A stretch of DNA of 38,032 bases, taken from NCBI GenBank assembly GCA_025454475.1, contig JALOOJ010000015.1, positions 2,797-40,828 on the forward strand, read 5' to 3'. The notes beneath the pieces are model-generated. The model searched no databases. It saw nothing but the letters and a program-made list of their open reading frames with translations, and was not told the origin of the DNA. Shown here in pieces: positions 16,604-25,213 of this stretch. Origin of the DNA: Anaerolineae bacterium. Lineage in GTDB: Bacteria > Chloroflexota > Anaerolineae > B4-G1 > SLSP01. Position 1 is the first letter of the stretch. The number at the start of each line of letters is the position of its first letter. Made by a program: the position numbers and the translations under genes.

Positions 16604-17398
16604 GTGAGTGTCCGTACAGTGACAACGCCTGACGGTGCATCCGACGTCAAGATCCATGTTCAGGACCTGGCGGTTGCCTACTCTGACGGCACGGAGAGCC
16701 TGCAGGGCATCACGATGGACATCTATGCCCATCAGATCAACGTGCTCTTCGGTCCTTCCGGCGGCGGCAAGAGCACGATGCTGCGTACCCTCAACCGGCT
16801 TAACGATCAGGCGGACGTGGCCGCGCAGAGCGGGCAGATCCTTCTGGACGGTGAGAACATTCTCGCACGCGACTATGATGTGACCCAGCTCCGACGGCGC
16901 CTGGGAATCGTCTTCGCCCGACCTGTGCCGCTACCGATGTCGATCTACGAGAACGTCATCTACGGGCTCCGCCTGGCAGGCGTCAAGGACCCGGCAACGC
17001 TCGACGCGGCTGTCGAGCGAGCGCTGAAACAGGCCGTGCTCTGGGATGAGATCGCTGACCGCCTCGGGGACAACGCCTACGCGCTGTCCGGCGGGCAGCA
17101 GCAGCGGCTCTGCCTCGCGCGGTCGCTCGCGCTGCAGCCCGAGGTGATTATGCTCGACGAGCCTACCTCGGGGCTCGATCCCATCTCAACGTTCAAGGTT
17201 GAGCGGACGCTCCAGGACCTGAAGCAGGACTACACGATCCTCATCGTGCCCCATAGCGTCCAGCAGGCGGCGCGCATCGCGGACTGGGCCGCCTTCTTCC
17301 TGCAGGGACAGCTCATCGAGTGGGGCCCTGGCCGCCAGGTCTTCACCGCCCCGAAGAACAAACGCACCGAGGAGTACATCACCGGTCGGTTCGGCTGA
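16604..17398 (+). CDS. pstB: PstB-like ATPase lacking the Q-loop glutamine
   Basis: A 264-residue ATPase. Walker A GPSGGGKS (50-57), signature LSGGQ (161-165), Walker B IMLDE (Glu186) and the H-loop (His217, in IVPHSVQQAAR) are canonical. The Q-loop is altered: the usual VFQKPNPFP reads VFARPVPLP, so the Gln that senses nucleotide and couples to the permease is Ala105. The DNA reads GTCTTCGCCCGACCT. This is the mirror image of the lesion in the divergent PstB-like protein, which keeps the Gln but has a damaged signature. The GTG start has AGGG upstream. It is the last gene of the pst operon; no phoU follows. Confidence 0.9.
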   Translation: MSVRTVTTPDGASDVKIHVQDLAVAYSDGTESLQGITMDIYAHQINVLFGPSGGGKSTMLRTLNRLNDQADVAAQSGQILLDGENILARDYDVTQLRRRLGIVFARPVPLPMSIYENVIYGLRLAGVKDPATLDAAVERALKQAVLWDEIADRLGDNAYALSGGQQQRLCLARSLALQPEVIMLDEPTSGLDPISTFKVERTLQDLKQDYTILIVPHSVQQAARIADWAAFFLQGQLIEWGPGRQVFTAPKNKRTEEYITGRFG

Positions 17399-17431
17399 CC
17401 CGGCGCGCCTGAAGTGTTCACCCGGACCTCT

Positions 17432-17450
17432 CGGCCGAATCCTTCGGCCG
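17432..17450 (+). terminator. 8-bp hairpin after the pst operon
   Basis: Arms CGGCCGAA and TTCGGCCG flank a 3-nt loop, starting 34 nt after the pstB2 stop. The 12-mer TCGGCCGAATCC is also directly repeated here (17431-17442 and 17444-17455). There is no U-tract. Probable operon end. Confidence 0.45.
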
Positions 17451-17541
17451 AATCCGCCCAAGGCCTAGGCGCCGGCCGTGTTCGTGTGAGCGCATGTGTC
17501 GTCTCCCTGGAGATGGTAGTGTGGGCGATCCAGCGCCATAG

Positions 17542-17550
17542 TGGTATCCT
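17542..17550 (+). promoter_or_regulatory. Extended -10 promoter, leaderless exporter gene
   Basis: TGGTATCCT is an extended -10 (TGn plus TATCCT, four of six). Only 7 nt separate it from the GTG at 17558, the same geometry as at pstS, and no ribosome site is seen, so the transcript is probably leaderless. Confidence 0.4.
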
Positions 17551-17557
17551 GTAACAA

Positions 17558-19369
17558 GTGAAACTTCCCCTGCGCGCCTATGTCGGTCTGCTCGCCCAGT
17601 ACCTCAAGCCCCAATGGCTTCGGGCCAGCCTGCTAGGGCTGCTGCTCCTGGGCGACATCGCGCTGCGACTCGTGAACCCACAGATCGTCGCCGGCTTCAT
17701 CGACGGGGTGACTACCCAGGCAGCGCCAGGGCTACTCCTGCGGTACGCCGGGCTCTACCTTTCGCTGGCGCTGCTCCAACAGGGCATCGCGGTGCTGACG
17801 ACCTATCAAAGCGAGGCTGTCAGTTGGACGGCAACCAACGCCCTCCGCACTGACCTCGTGGCCCACACGTTAGGCCTGGACCCGAGCTTCCACAAGGCCC
17901 ACCGACCTGGGGAGATGATCGAGCGCATCGACGGTGACGTCACCGCAATATCGAACTTCTTCTCGCAGTTCATCATCCAGATCCTGGGCAACAGCGTGCT
18001 CGTTGTGGGCGTGATCATCGTGCTCGTGCGAGTTGACTGGCGAGTGAGCGCCGTGGTGGGTAGCTTTGCCGTGGCGACGCTGGCCGTGCTGCTTGGCCTG
18101 CGCAACATCGCCGTTCCCCACTACGATGCCGAACGCCAAGCTGCGGCAGATCTCTTCGGGTTCCTGGAGGAGCGGTTGGCAGGTACCGAGGACATCCGCG
18201 CCAATGGCGCTCGGGCCTACGTCATGCGAGGTTTCCAGGCGCTGATGCGCGACTTGCTACGAAAGTCGCTGAAAGCCGCTCTGATGATCAACTACGTGTT
18301 CAATGCCACATTCATCCTCGTGGCGCTTGGCATCGCGGGCGCATTCGCCGTCGGCGCCTTTCTATATCGGCGCGATCTCATCACGATCGGTACGGTCTTC
18401 CTGGTCTACACTTACACGAGCATGCTCGAGACTCCCCTACGGGCGATCTCGCACCAACTCCAGGAGCTCCAGCGGGCCAGCGCCGGAATCGGGCGGGTGC
18501 GACTGCTGCTGGAGGCGCGCAACCGACTGGACGAGGTCGACGCAGGCCACGCACATGGACTACCTTCCGGCGCGCTGGCCGTGCATGTCGACGGTGTAAC
18601 CTTCGCCTACAGCGACCAGCCCCATCAGACTGTCGACGGGTACAATGGGGGCCAGCCACTCACGTCCGAAGCCGCCCTGCGTGACATCACTTTCAGCCTG
18701 GCGCCCGGCACGGTGCTGGGCCTACTCGGGCGCACCGGCAGCGGCAAGACGACGCTGACCCGCTTACTCCTGAGGTTCTACGATGTCGATGAGGGCAGCG
18801 TGCGTCTCGGCCCAGTGCCCGGAACCGATGTTCGTGAAGTGCACCTCGCAAGACTGCGCCAGCGGGTGAGCATTGTGACCCAGGACATCCAGCTCTTCAG
18901 TGCTTCGGTGCGTGACAACCTCACATTCTTCGACGGGACGGTCCCGGACGAGCGCCTACATGAGGCCATAGAGGCTCTCGGTTTGGGCCCGTGGCTAGCC
19001 AGCCTGCCCAATGGGCTGGACACGATGCTCGAAGGCGGGGGAGGAGGACTCTCCGCGGGCCAAGCGCAGCTCCTGGCCTTTGGGAGGATCTTCCTGCGAG
19101 ACCCAGGTCTGGTCGTGCTCGACGAGGCATCGTCGCGCCTGGACCCGGCGACGGAACAGCTCATCGAGCACGCGGTGGATCGGCTCCTCGAGGGACGCAC
19201 GGCTATCATCATCGCCCACCGGCTGAACACCATCGCGCGGGCTGACGAGGTGATGATTCTCGAGGACGGCAGGATCCTGGAGCGCGGAACTCGAGACTTC
19301 CTCGCTGCTGACCCGGCGTCGCACTTCCATGGGCTCCTGGAGACAGGGCTGGAAGAGGTGATGGTGTGA
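17558..19369 (+). CDS. ABC exporter half-transporter, catalytic-site subunit
   Basis: A 603-residue type IV ABC half-transporter: six-helix membrane domain (about 1-310) fused to an ATPase domain. Walker A GRTGSGKT (391-398), Q-loop Gln442 in TQDIQ, signature LSAGQ (498-502), Walker B VVLDE (Glu523) and H-loop His554 in IIAHRL. The Walker B Glu is intact. The signature is slightly off consensus (LSAGQ for LSGGQ). Residues about 350-370 contain an extra hydrophilic insertion before the first ATPase strand. It would export a lipid, peptide or drug-like compound; substrate unknown. The GTG start lacks a ribosome site. It overlaps the next half-transporter gene by 4 nt (GTGA), indicating a heterodimer. 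Confidence 0.9.
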   Translation: MKLPLRAYVGLLAQYLKPQWLRASLLGLLLLGDIALRLVNPQIVAGFIDGVTTQAAPGLLLRYAGLYLSLALLQQGIAVLTTYQSEAVSWTATNALRTDLVAHTLGLDPSFHKAHRPGEMIERIDGDVTAISNFFSQFIIQILGNSVLVVGVIIVLVRVDWRVSAVVGSFAVATLAVLLGLRNIAVPHYDAERQAAADLFGFLEERLAGTEDIRANGARAYVMRGFQALMRDLLRKSLKAALMINYVFNATFILVALGIAGAFAVGAFLYRRDLITIGTVFLVYTYTSMLETPLRAISHQLQELQRASAGIGRVRLLLEARNRLDEVDAGHAHGLPSGALAVHVDGVTFAYSDQPHQTVDGYNGGQPLTSEAALRDITFSLAPGTVLGLLGRTGSGKTTLTRLLLRFYDVDEGSVRLGPVPGTDVREVHLARLRQRVSIVTQDIQLFSASVRDNLTFFDGTVPDERLHEAIEALGLGPWLASLPNGLDTMLEGGGGGLSAGQAQLLAFGRIFLRDPGLVVLDEASSRLDPATEQLIEHAVDRLLEGRTAIIIAHRLNTIARADEVMILEDGRILERGTRDFLAADPASHFHGLLETGLEEVMV

Positions 19370-21225
19370 TAACCGAGCGTGGCACGGTGACGTCCGCGCC
19401 GGAGCCGTGGATGGATCATCCCACATGGTGGTACCTCTGGCGCATGGCACGCCATCGCCCAATGATCTATGTGCTCCTGGGAGTCCTTGAGATCCTTGCG
19501 TGGGGTGTTTCTCCTCAGATCGGCGCGCTGATCACCCGCCGCATCTTTGATGCGCTGCCGGCCCAATCACCGACCGGAGAGGCGCTCTGGACGCTGATCG
19601 CGCTCTTGGTCGCAGTGGCGTTGGCGCGTGCGTTCATCATCTTCGGCGATGTTGTTGTCTATTTCAGCTTCCAGTACAACCTGACGACCCTGCTCCGGAC
19701 GAACCTGTTCGCGCACATACTGGCGCGACCTGGCGCAAAGGCAGTCCCGGGTTCCCCAGGTGACGCCGTCAGCCGTTTCCGGGACGACGTGATCGAGATC
19801 GGGATCTTCATGGCGGAGTCGCTGCTAACCCTCGGCTTTGGCATCTTTGCCATAGTGGCTGCAGTGGTGATGGTGCGCATTGATGCCTGGATCACGGCTG
19901 TGGCCTTCGTCCCACTGCTCATTGCTGTAGCATTGAGCAACTGGGCGTCACAGAAAGTGGAGGGGCTGCGCGTCGCCAGCCGCGAGGCCACTGCGCAGGT
20001 CTCAGGCTTCGTTGGCGAGATGTACGGGGCTGTTCAGGCCATTCAGGTTGCCACAGCCGAGTCTCGAATCGTGAAGCGCTTCCGCCAACTCGGGCTGGTG
20101 CGCGGCCAAGCCGTCGTCAGAGATCGCGTTTACAGCACGGTCCTGAATGCGGCCTACAGGAACACGGCGAGTCTGGGCGCCGGCCTGGTTCTCGTACTGA
20201 TCGCTCGGGCAGCCTACCGAGGTGAGTCGCCCCTCAGCATCGGTGATCTGGCACTGTTCATGGTTTACCTCGCCTACGTCACAGAGTTCCCCGCGACTTT
20301 CGGAGGAAAGCTGGCCTGGTACAAGCAGGTTGGTGTCTCAGTCCGACGTCTGCTGGACCTTATGCCGGGGGCTCCACCGGCTCAACTCGTAGCGCCGGCA
20401 AGGCAGAGCCCGTCCGCTGCTGGGCTGGACGTAGCGCCCAATGCCGCGAGACAGCCAGTGGGCGCCCTCACGACACTGGATGTGACCGGCCTGACCTACA
20501 CGTACAACGAGTCGGGCCGCGGCATTCACAACATCGATCTTCACCTTGAGGCCGGTTCGTTCACCGTCATCACGGGCCGCGTAGGCTCGGGAAAGACGAC
20601 GGTGCTGCGAGCCTTGTTGGGCCTTCTGGACGACAGAACAGCGCGTGGGCTCGATGACACATCCGCTGGGTTCGAGGGCGAGATCCGTTGGAATGGAAAC
20701 CCAGTCGAACGCCCTGCTGAGTTCTTCACGCCGCCGCGGAGCGCATATACACCACAGGTGCCTTTGCTCTTCAGCGAGAGCCTGCTAGACAACATCCTGA
20801 TGGGGCTTCCGGAGGACCGCGTCAACTTGGCGGAGGCGCTATGGTTGGCGGTGCTCGACCAGGACGTGGGCGACTTGCCCGCCGGCCTTGACACGCTGCT
20901 GGGCGCCAAGGGCGTGCGCCTCTCAGGGGGACAGCGTCAACGTACAGCTGCCGCGCGGATGTTCATCCGTCAGCCGGAGTTGCTCGTGTTCGACGATCTG
21001 TCCAGCGCCCTGGACGTGGAGACGGAACGGTTATTGTGGCAGCGCGTCGACAAGCTACGAGAGCGGGGCGCCACCTGCCTGGTCGTCAGCCACCGGCGGC
21101 CCGCGCTACGGCGCGCGAGCCAGGTCTTGGTGCTCAAGGACGGTCGGGTGGAGGCGTGCGGGCCACTCGACGCCCTGCTCGAGACGTGCGAGGAAATGCA
21201 GCACCTCTGGCGTGGCGAAGGTTAG
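19366..21225 (+). CDS. ABC exporter half-transporter, degenerate-site subunit
   Basis: A 619-residue half-transporter, membrane domain about 1-320 and ATPase domain after a 40-residue Pro/Ala linker. Walker A GRVGSGKT (404-411), Q-loop Gln464, signature LSGGQ (519-523), H-loop His576 are canonical. Walker B reads LLVFDD, with Asp544 in place of the catalytic Glu. In heterodimeric exporters (TM287/288, BmrCD) this Glu-to-Asp change marks the degenerate ATP site. Here that site would pair Asp544 with the LSAGQ of the partner, and the other site would pair Glu523 of the partner with LSGGQ, so one site is fully canonical. It starts with GTG in a GTGA overlap with the first subunit. Its stop is 9 nt from a convergent gene. 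Confidence 0.9.
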   Translation: MITERGTVTSAPEPWMDHPTWWYLWRMARHRPMIYVLLGVLEILAWGVSPQIGALITRRIFDALPAQSPTGEALWTLIALLVAVALARAFIIFGDVVVYFSFQYNLTTLLRTNLFAHILARPGAKAVPGSPGDAVSRFRDDVIEIGIFMAESLLTLGFGIFAIVAAVVMVRIDAWITAVAFVPLLIAVALSNWASQKVEGLRVASREATAQVSGFVGEMYGAVQAIQVATAESRIVKRFRQLGLVRGQAVVRDRVYSTVLNAAYRNTASLGAGLVLVLIARAAYRGESPLSIGDLALFMVYLAYVTEFPATFGGKLAWYKQVGVSVRRLLDLMPGAPPAQLVAPARQSPSAAGLDVAPNAARQPVGALTTLDVTGLTYTYNESGRGIHNIDLHLEAGSFTVITGRVGSGKTTVLRALLGLLDDRTARGLDDTSAGFEGEIRWNGNPVERPAEFFTPPRSAYTPQVPLLFSESLLDNILMGLPEDRVNLAEALWLAVLDQDVGDLPAGLDTLLGAKGVRLSGGQRQRTAAARMFIRQPELLVFDDLSSALDVETERLLWQRVDKLRERGATCLVVSHRRPALRRASQVLVLKDGRVEACGPLDALLETCEEMQHLWRGEG

Positions 21226-21234
21226 TGAGTCGGC

Positions 21235-22245
21235 TCAGGGCGCCAACTGCCGGTCACATGCAGCTGACAGCTCGGTCAGTGCGTCCGCGGCCTGGAGCTG
21301 CAACTCGGCGAGGGTGTGGAAGTCCCGTCCCAGACCGGCTCGGAAGCCGGCATCGGCCCAGCTGGTGTGGAATTCCTGCCAGTCGCAGTAGACACCCGTG
21401 ATCTCGGCCATCGCCTCAAACGTTGCGACCGCCGCATGCCAGGGCAGATCATCACCCACCAGCTCGCGCGCATACTCAAGGAACCCTACCGCGCTGCGCT
21501 GTGTGCCCAACATACGCATCAACGTGCGGTGAGCGCAGCTATCCGCGTCCGCGCCACACGAAGGACAGAACTCAGCCTCGTGCATCCGCGCTGCGGCCGC
21601 GGTGTAGAGGGCTGCACCATACTCCAGACTCTCCTCCGGCCCGCGCCCCCGCGCGATTTTGGCACCGTAGCGAAGAGCGCTTGTGATGCTCTGCTCCAAG
21701 GGTTTGCAGGGATCGATCGGGTTGAGCAGATAGGCCAGTTGCGCCCGGGCTGGCCCCCAGATCGTCTTCACAAGATCGGCAAAACCGGGGACCGTGGCAA
21801 AGCGCAGCGAGTCGAGATCATCTCCCCAACCGGTCAACACGCTCCAAGAGGGCCAGGTACGGAGCACCACGGCGTCACCACGGTCGTATGCTGCGCGCAG
21901 TCTGGCAAAATGCTGCTCGTGAGGAGCAGGGAGCAGCCCCGTGGCGGCGAAGGCCGCCCGGGCATCGTCATCCCACTGTGCTTCGCGCATCACCCGGTCG
22001 ACGGTGAAACCCAAGGCGCAACCCAGAAACCCGATACGCGATTCGGACCCGGACTCCATCCACCAGGCTGTGCAGTCCTCTCCATGGTCGAGCACCGGCG
22101 AGAAGGCCACACCCGCCAGCCCTGCCACCCAGTCGTAGCTCTCGGGGCGATCCCAGGCATGAAGCACGGCTACGAGACACGCGACGAATGAGTCGATCTG
22201 ATTCGGGTCACCCTCCACACAGGCCAGCTCGCGCCGTAGGGCCAT
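21235..22245 (-). CDS. Hypothetical protein, BtrH_N/C39-like pattern
   Basis: A 336-residue soluble protein I cannot name firmly. The N-terminal half has the look of the BtrH_N (papain-like, C39-related) group: YDWVAGLAGVAFSPVLD near residue 38, GEDCTAWWMES with Cys57 as a candidate nucleophile, AVVLRTWPSWSVLTGWGDD near residue 125 and YLLNPIDP near residue 167. The C-terminal half is helical and holds a Cys/His cluster, FCPSCGADADSCAH near residue 222, that could bind zinc. I chose the ATG at 22245, 8 nt after GGAAGGAG, over an in-frame start 21 codons upstream. It has its own promoter and is convergent with the exporter operon. An amide-bond-forming or -cleaving role is only a suggestion. 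Confidence 0.6.
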   Translation of the reverse strand: MALRRELACVEGDPNQIDSFVACLVAVLHAWDRPESYDWVAGLAGVAFSPVLDHGEDCTAWWMESGSESRIGFLGCALGFTVDRVMREAQWDDDARAAFAATGLLPAPHEQHFARLRAAYDRGDAVVLRTWPSWSVLTGWGDDLDSLRFATVPGFADLVKTIWGPARAQLAYLLNPIDPCKPLEQSITSALRYGAKIARGRGPEESLEYGAALYTAAAARMHEAEFCPSCGADADSCAHRTLMRMLGTQRSAVGFLEYARELVGDDLPWHAAVATFEAMAEITGVYCDWQEFHTSWADAGFRAGLGRDFHTLAELQLQAADALTELSAACDRQLAP

Positions 22246-22282
22246 CGCTCTCTCCTTCCGCCTGGGCGTTCCTTGGGTTCCG

Positions 22283-22310
22283 ATTGTAGTCAGGGCGGGA
22301 AATGGCACAA
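22283..22310 (-). promoter_or_regulatory. Promoter of the BtrH-like gene
   Basis: On the minus strand TTGTGC (22305-22310, weak) and TACAAT (22283-22288, five of six) are separated by 16 nt. The start would fall near 22276, giving a leader of about 31 nt containing the GGAAGGAG ribosome site. Confidence 0.4.
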
Positions 22311-22355
22311 GTCAGCACAGGACAATCAGAACGGCTATCCACGGTCTCGCGGAGA

Positions 22356-22805
22356 TCACGTGTCACGCGGCATCGTCCCCTTCTCGAGTCCCAAGACCAT
22401 CACGCGGAACCCATAGGCCGTGTAGAACGCGATCGCGTCCTCGTTGTGGGCAAGAACGTCCAGGCGAACGGGTTTGTTTGGCCAGACGTTAGCGAAAAGC
22501 CAGTCCAGGAAGGTCCTGGCAATTCCCTGACGCCGATGGCCCCGCTCGACGTAGAGATGGCGCAAGTAGAAAGCATCACCATCGTCCCGGCACAGGGCAT
22601 AGCCTACGGGTTCGTCTCCCCGCAACGCCAGATATCCGGTATAGTCAGCCGCCAGGAAGCTCGCCATCCGGTCCGCGAGTTGTGCCACCGTCATCGGGTT
22701 GGGATGGCCCTCGTCCTCGATCAGGCGCTTGTTCATCGCCGCCAAGGTCGGGATGTCGGCACTGCTTGCCCGCCTGATCCGCAGCTCTAGCGGCTCCAGA
22801 ACCAT
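22356..22805 (-). CDS. GNAT family N-acetyltransferase
   Basis: A 149-residue single-domain GNAT enzyme that would transfer an acetyl group from acetyl-CoA to an amine. Motif A is HLYVERGHRRQGIARTFLDWL (about residues 83-103), with the RRQGIA pyrophosphate loop; motif B ends with NEDAIAFYTAYGFRVM, the usual NxxAixfYexxGF. The substrate cannot be told. The ATG at 22805 overlaps the end of the alkyltransferase-like gene by 19 nt and lacks a good ribosome site, so it is probably translated by coupling. Confidence 0.85.
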   Translation of the reverse strand: MVLEPLELRIRRASSADIPTLAAMNKRLIEDEGHPNPMTVAQLADRMASFLAADYTGYLALRGDEPVGYALCRDDGDAFYLRHLYVERGHRRQGIARTFLDWLFANVWPNKPVRLDVLAHNEDAIAFYTAYGFRVMVLGLEKGTMPRDT

Positions 22806-23143
22806 GTCACATCAAACCCGTTCGCTTCGAGCCAGGCATCCTCGGGTCCAGACCACCCAAAGCGCTTCAGGTCGATCCTGCCCTGGGCATCGAACACCAC
22901 GCCCTCAGCCTCCAGCATGTGTTGCTGATCGCTACCGGGAAGACTCACCTTTCCCTGGCTGTTGACCACACGTTGCCATGGCACGTTCATGGCCTCACGG
23001 ACAGCGGCAAGGGCATATCCCACCTGCCGCGCGCTCACCGTCCCGACGATCTTGGACACCTGTCCATAGGTCGTCACCTTCCCCGGCGGCACCTGCCGGA
23101 TGACCATGTAAATCCGCTCATTGACCGACGGCCCTGTTGTCAT
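22787..23143 (-). CDS. Alkyltransferase-like protein (ATL)
   Basis: A 118-residue protein of the O6-alkylguanine-DNA alkyltransferase fold. It keeps the DNA-binding part (IRQVPPGKVTTYGQVS, then ARQVGYALAA) and the RVVNSQGKVS strand, but where MGMT has the acceptor Cys in PCHRV it has PWQRV, with Trp56 in that place. This is the defining mark of ATL proteins, which bind alkylated guanine without repairing it and recruit nucleotide excision repair. Length is normal for ATLs. The ATG at 23143 follows GGAGG by 5 nt. The overlapping GNAT gene downstream is probably co-transcribed. Confidence 0.9.
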   Translation of the reverse strand: MTTGPSVNERIYMVIRQVPPGKVTTYGQVSKIVGTVSARQVGYALAAVREAMNVPWQRVVNSQGKVSLPGSDQQHMLEAEGVVFDAQGRIDLKRFGWSGPEDAWLEANGFDVTWFWSR

Positions 23144-23204
23144 GCAAACCTCCAGTCGAGAACCGCACCACCATGCCTAGTCCAAAGTGCATATAGCCTG
23201 AGCC

Positions 23205-23687
23205 CTACTGGATTCCGTGCCAGTCGCCTCCCTGAACGTCACCCTCGAAGATGCTCCTGTCGTCTGGATCCAGGATCTCCGATCCTGCCCTCATCGCCTC
23301 CGCCAGGTAGTGCCGGGCATCTTGGTCGCGTCCAGCCAGAGCGTGGGCCCGAGCAAGGCCCTCATAGGCATATGCCAAGTCGAAGTCCGTCATCTGGCCG
23401 CGGTGCGCCTCGGTCGTCGCCATGCAGCGCTCGGCATACGCCACCGCAGGACGCACATCACCCAGAACGGTGAACACGTGTGCGATCAGCCACTCACCAC
23501 GCTGGTGATGCACAGCCTGACCCACAGCCCGCCAGTGATACAGCGACGCAAAGGCCGCCACAACCATGGCGTGATCCTCATCCGCCGATCGGTCGGCCTT
23601 ATCCAGAAGCGACCATACCTCACCATTCGCCTGCTTCGCGAATGCGAGGTGTGCCTCATCCAATGTCATCTCCGTTGCACCAGCCAT
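23205..23687 (-). CDS. Small TPR-like helical protein
   Basis: A 160-residue, apparently all-helical soluble protein without signal peptide. Two or three helix pairs look like TPR repeats (WRAVGQAVHHQRGEWLIAHV, DVRPAVAYAERCMATTE, FDLAYAYEGLARAHALAG followed by DQDARHYLAEAMRAG). TPRs bind partner proteins; no catalytic motif is seen. The ATG at 23687 follows GGGAGGGA. It sits between the second URO-D-like gene and the ATL gene on the same strand with gaps of about 60 nt. Function unknown. Confidence 0.7.
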   Translation of the reverse strand: MAGATEMTLDEAHLAFAKQANGEVWSLLDKADRSADEDHAMVVAAFASLYHWRAVGQAVHHQRGEWLIAHVFTVLGDVRPAVAYAERCMATTEAHRGQMTDFDLAYAYEGLARAHALAGRDQDARHYLAEAMRAGSEILDPDDRSIFEGDVQGGDWHGIQ

Positions 23688-23747
23688 TCCTATCCCTCCC
23701 CGTAGCCTCTCTCTACTTCGACCATCTCCCCAGTCACCGATCCCGAA

Positions 23748-24710
23748 TCACCATTCCCTGGGTGTACTCAGCCGCACAAACTCCTCGCTCATAGCCTCGA
23801 TCGCTTCGGCGCGATGCCCTGCGCCTACCGGATCTCCATACCACTGCGCGATGAACCCACCCTCGGGGCGCCCAAGCGTCTGCACCAACTTTCGGCAATA
23901 GGCGCGTATCTCATCCAAAGTCCCCCGCACCATCGTCTGCTGGATGTCCACAGGACACCAGAACGTGATCCGGCCCCCGAAGCGCTCACCCAGCAGCTCG
24001 ACGCCCATGTTCTCCTGTTGGTCCATCTGGATGACATCGAGGCCTATCTCGATCAGATCGTCCATGATCTGCGTGATGTCGCCGCAACTATGGAGCAGCG
24101 TCAGAAGTCCTGCCGCGTGCGCCGCCCTATACACCCGCTCGTAACGTGGCTTCCAGATCTTGCGCCACGAGGCTGGTGAGATCATGAGCCGATGCTGGAG
24201 TCCCCAGTCGTCGCAGAACATGAACCCGTCCACGTCAGCCGCGGCATAGCGCTCGATGGCGTACAGGTTCATCTCGACCAGGACGTCGATTAGCCGTCCT
24301 AGCTTCTCCGGCGCAAGGTAGATATCCATCCATACGTTTTCGAGACCGCGCACAAAGTGCGTCCGCTCATACAGAGAGATCCCGCTCCCGATCAGAAACT
24401 TATCGCCGGCAACCTCGCGTGCCCCGTCAAGGCTCTCCCAGCGATGAGGCTCGCGGATGTCAGGAATGGTCAGGGCATCCCAGTCGGCCCAGTCCTTGAG
24501 GGGTACATCCTTGACCTCGCCGAGGTTGGACACACCGATGTTGGCCCAGACCGCGCCCCATTCATCAATGCCTTGCCGGGGGCGGGCATCGGGCGAGGGC
24601 GTCATGCCGATCCAGGCGATGTCAGTCCCGTAAGGCTGAGGCAGGCTATAGGGCATCCGATCGGCTCCCTCGAAGCGTATGGTCCGTCGCACGATCTCAC
24701 GTGGTGTCAC
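23748..24710 (-). CDS. URO-D/MtaA superfamily protein
   Basis: A 320-residue TIM-barrel protein of the uroporphyrinogen decarboxylase-like superfamily. Visible hallmarks: TPREIVRRTIRFEGADRMP at the N-terminus, DGFMFCDDWGLQHRLMISP near residue 160, LLTLLHSCGDITQIMDDLI near residue 205, IGLDVIQMDQ and FWCPVDIQ. It keeps HxC of the MtaA zinc site (HSCG) but the C-terminal segment (GGFIAQWYGDPVG) has no third Cys. It is shorter than HemE (about 350). Reaction unknown. The GTG at 24710 follows TAGGAGG. A consensus-like promoter lies about 260 nt upstream, leaving a long leader. Confidence 0.8.
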   Translation of the reverse strand: MTPREIVRRTIRFEGADRMPYSLPQPYGTDIAWIGMTPSPDARPRQGIDEWGAVWANIGVSNLGEVKDVPLKDWADWDALTIPDIREPHRWESLDGAREVAGDKFLIGSGISLYERTHFVRGLENVWMDIYLAPEKLGRLIDVLVEMNLYAIERYAAADVDGFMFCDDWGLQHRLMISPASWRKIWKPRYERVYRAAHAAGLLTLLHSCGDITQIMDDLIEIGLDVIQMDQQENMGVELLGERFGGRITFWCPVDIQQTMVRGTLDEIRAYCRKLVQTLGRPEGGFIAQWYGDPVGAGHRAEAIEAMSEEFVRLSTPREW

Positions 24711-24970
24711 GACCGCCTCCTACAGGTGTTCATATCGGCGAAGAGATCCACCGGACGGCCGCATACTGCGCCTGGGTGCTCTAGCCCGAATCGCAACCGA
24801 GCAAGCCCGCCAGCTCCCTCAGGTTGCCCTCGAAGCTGCTGTACCCTCGCACCGCTACGGCTCGCCTGGAATACGAATCGCGCGACTCTCCGACGGATTG
24901 TTCTGTCGCCATACCATCTTGATGATCCGGCACCCCGACCAGCTCACTGTCGAGCGTTCGGGCCTCTGTC

Positions 24971-24999
24971 AAGATAGACCGTGGTACTCCTGTTGTCAA
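24971..24999 (-). promoter_or_regulatory. Promoter facing the second URO-D-like gene
   Basis: On the minus strand TTGACA (24994-24999, perfect) and TATCTT (24971-24976, four of six) are exactly 17 nt apart. The start would be near 24964, giving a 5' leader of about 254 nt before the GTG at 24710. Confidence 0.5.
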
Positions 25000-25129
25000 G
25001 CCGAGCTGATCTGTGGAGACGGTTCAGTGCGGGGCCAACTGTCATCTTTGCCCGCGCCAAGTGTGACGTTGGCGCGTGCACGCCTGGCGGCACGGACGCG
25101 CCATTCCGTATCCAGCAGTTGCCTGGACG

Positions 25130-25138
25130 TGCTACAAT
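25130..25138 (+). promoter_or_regulatory. Extended -10 promoter of the pirin genes
   Basis: TGCTACAAT is an extended -10 identical over all nine bases, and the next two (GT), to the one before the manA-like gene. Transcription would start near 25145, about 69 nt before the first pirin ATG. Confidence 0.5.
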
Positions 25139-25213
25139 GTTGTGGTCATTGGCCATACCGGCAAGGCAATGGCGACCCGATGATCGGATACCCAGGAAGT
25201 GAAGGAGGCCCAG

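Larger units (their letters stand above)
24711..25213. other. 503-bp divergent control region, no convincing gene
   Basis: This gap separates the URO-D-like gene (minus) from the pirin genes (plus) and carries a promoter for each. The minus-strand leader of about 250 nt contains a possible 6-bp stem (GCAACC/GGTTGC) and an open frame ending at 24781 whose last 43 codons have an ATG but a poor ribosome site; I do not call it a gene. No known riboswitch core or T-box was recognised. Confidence 0.5.

Noticed and set aside
24711-24964. Known riboswitch or T-box in the long leader
   Set aside because: I found no cobalamin box, T-box core, TPP or SAM motif by eye; only a 6-bp stem is visible.
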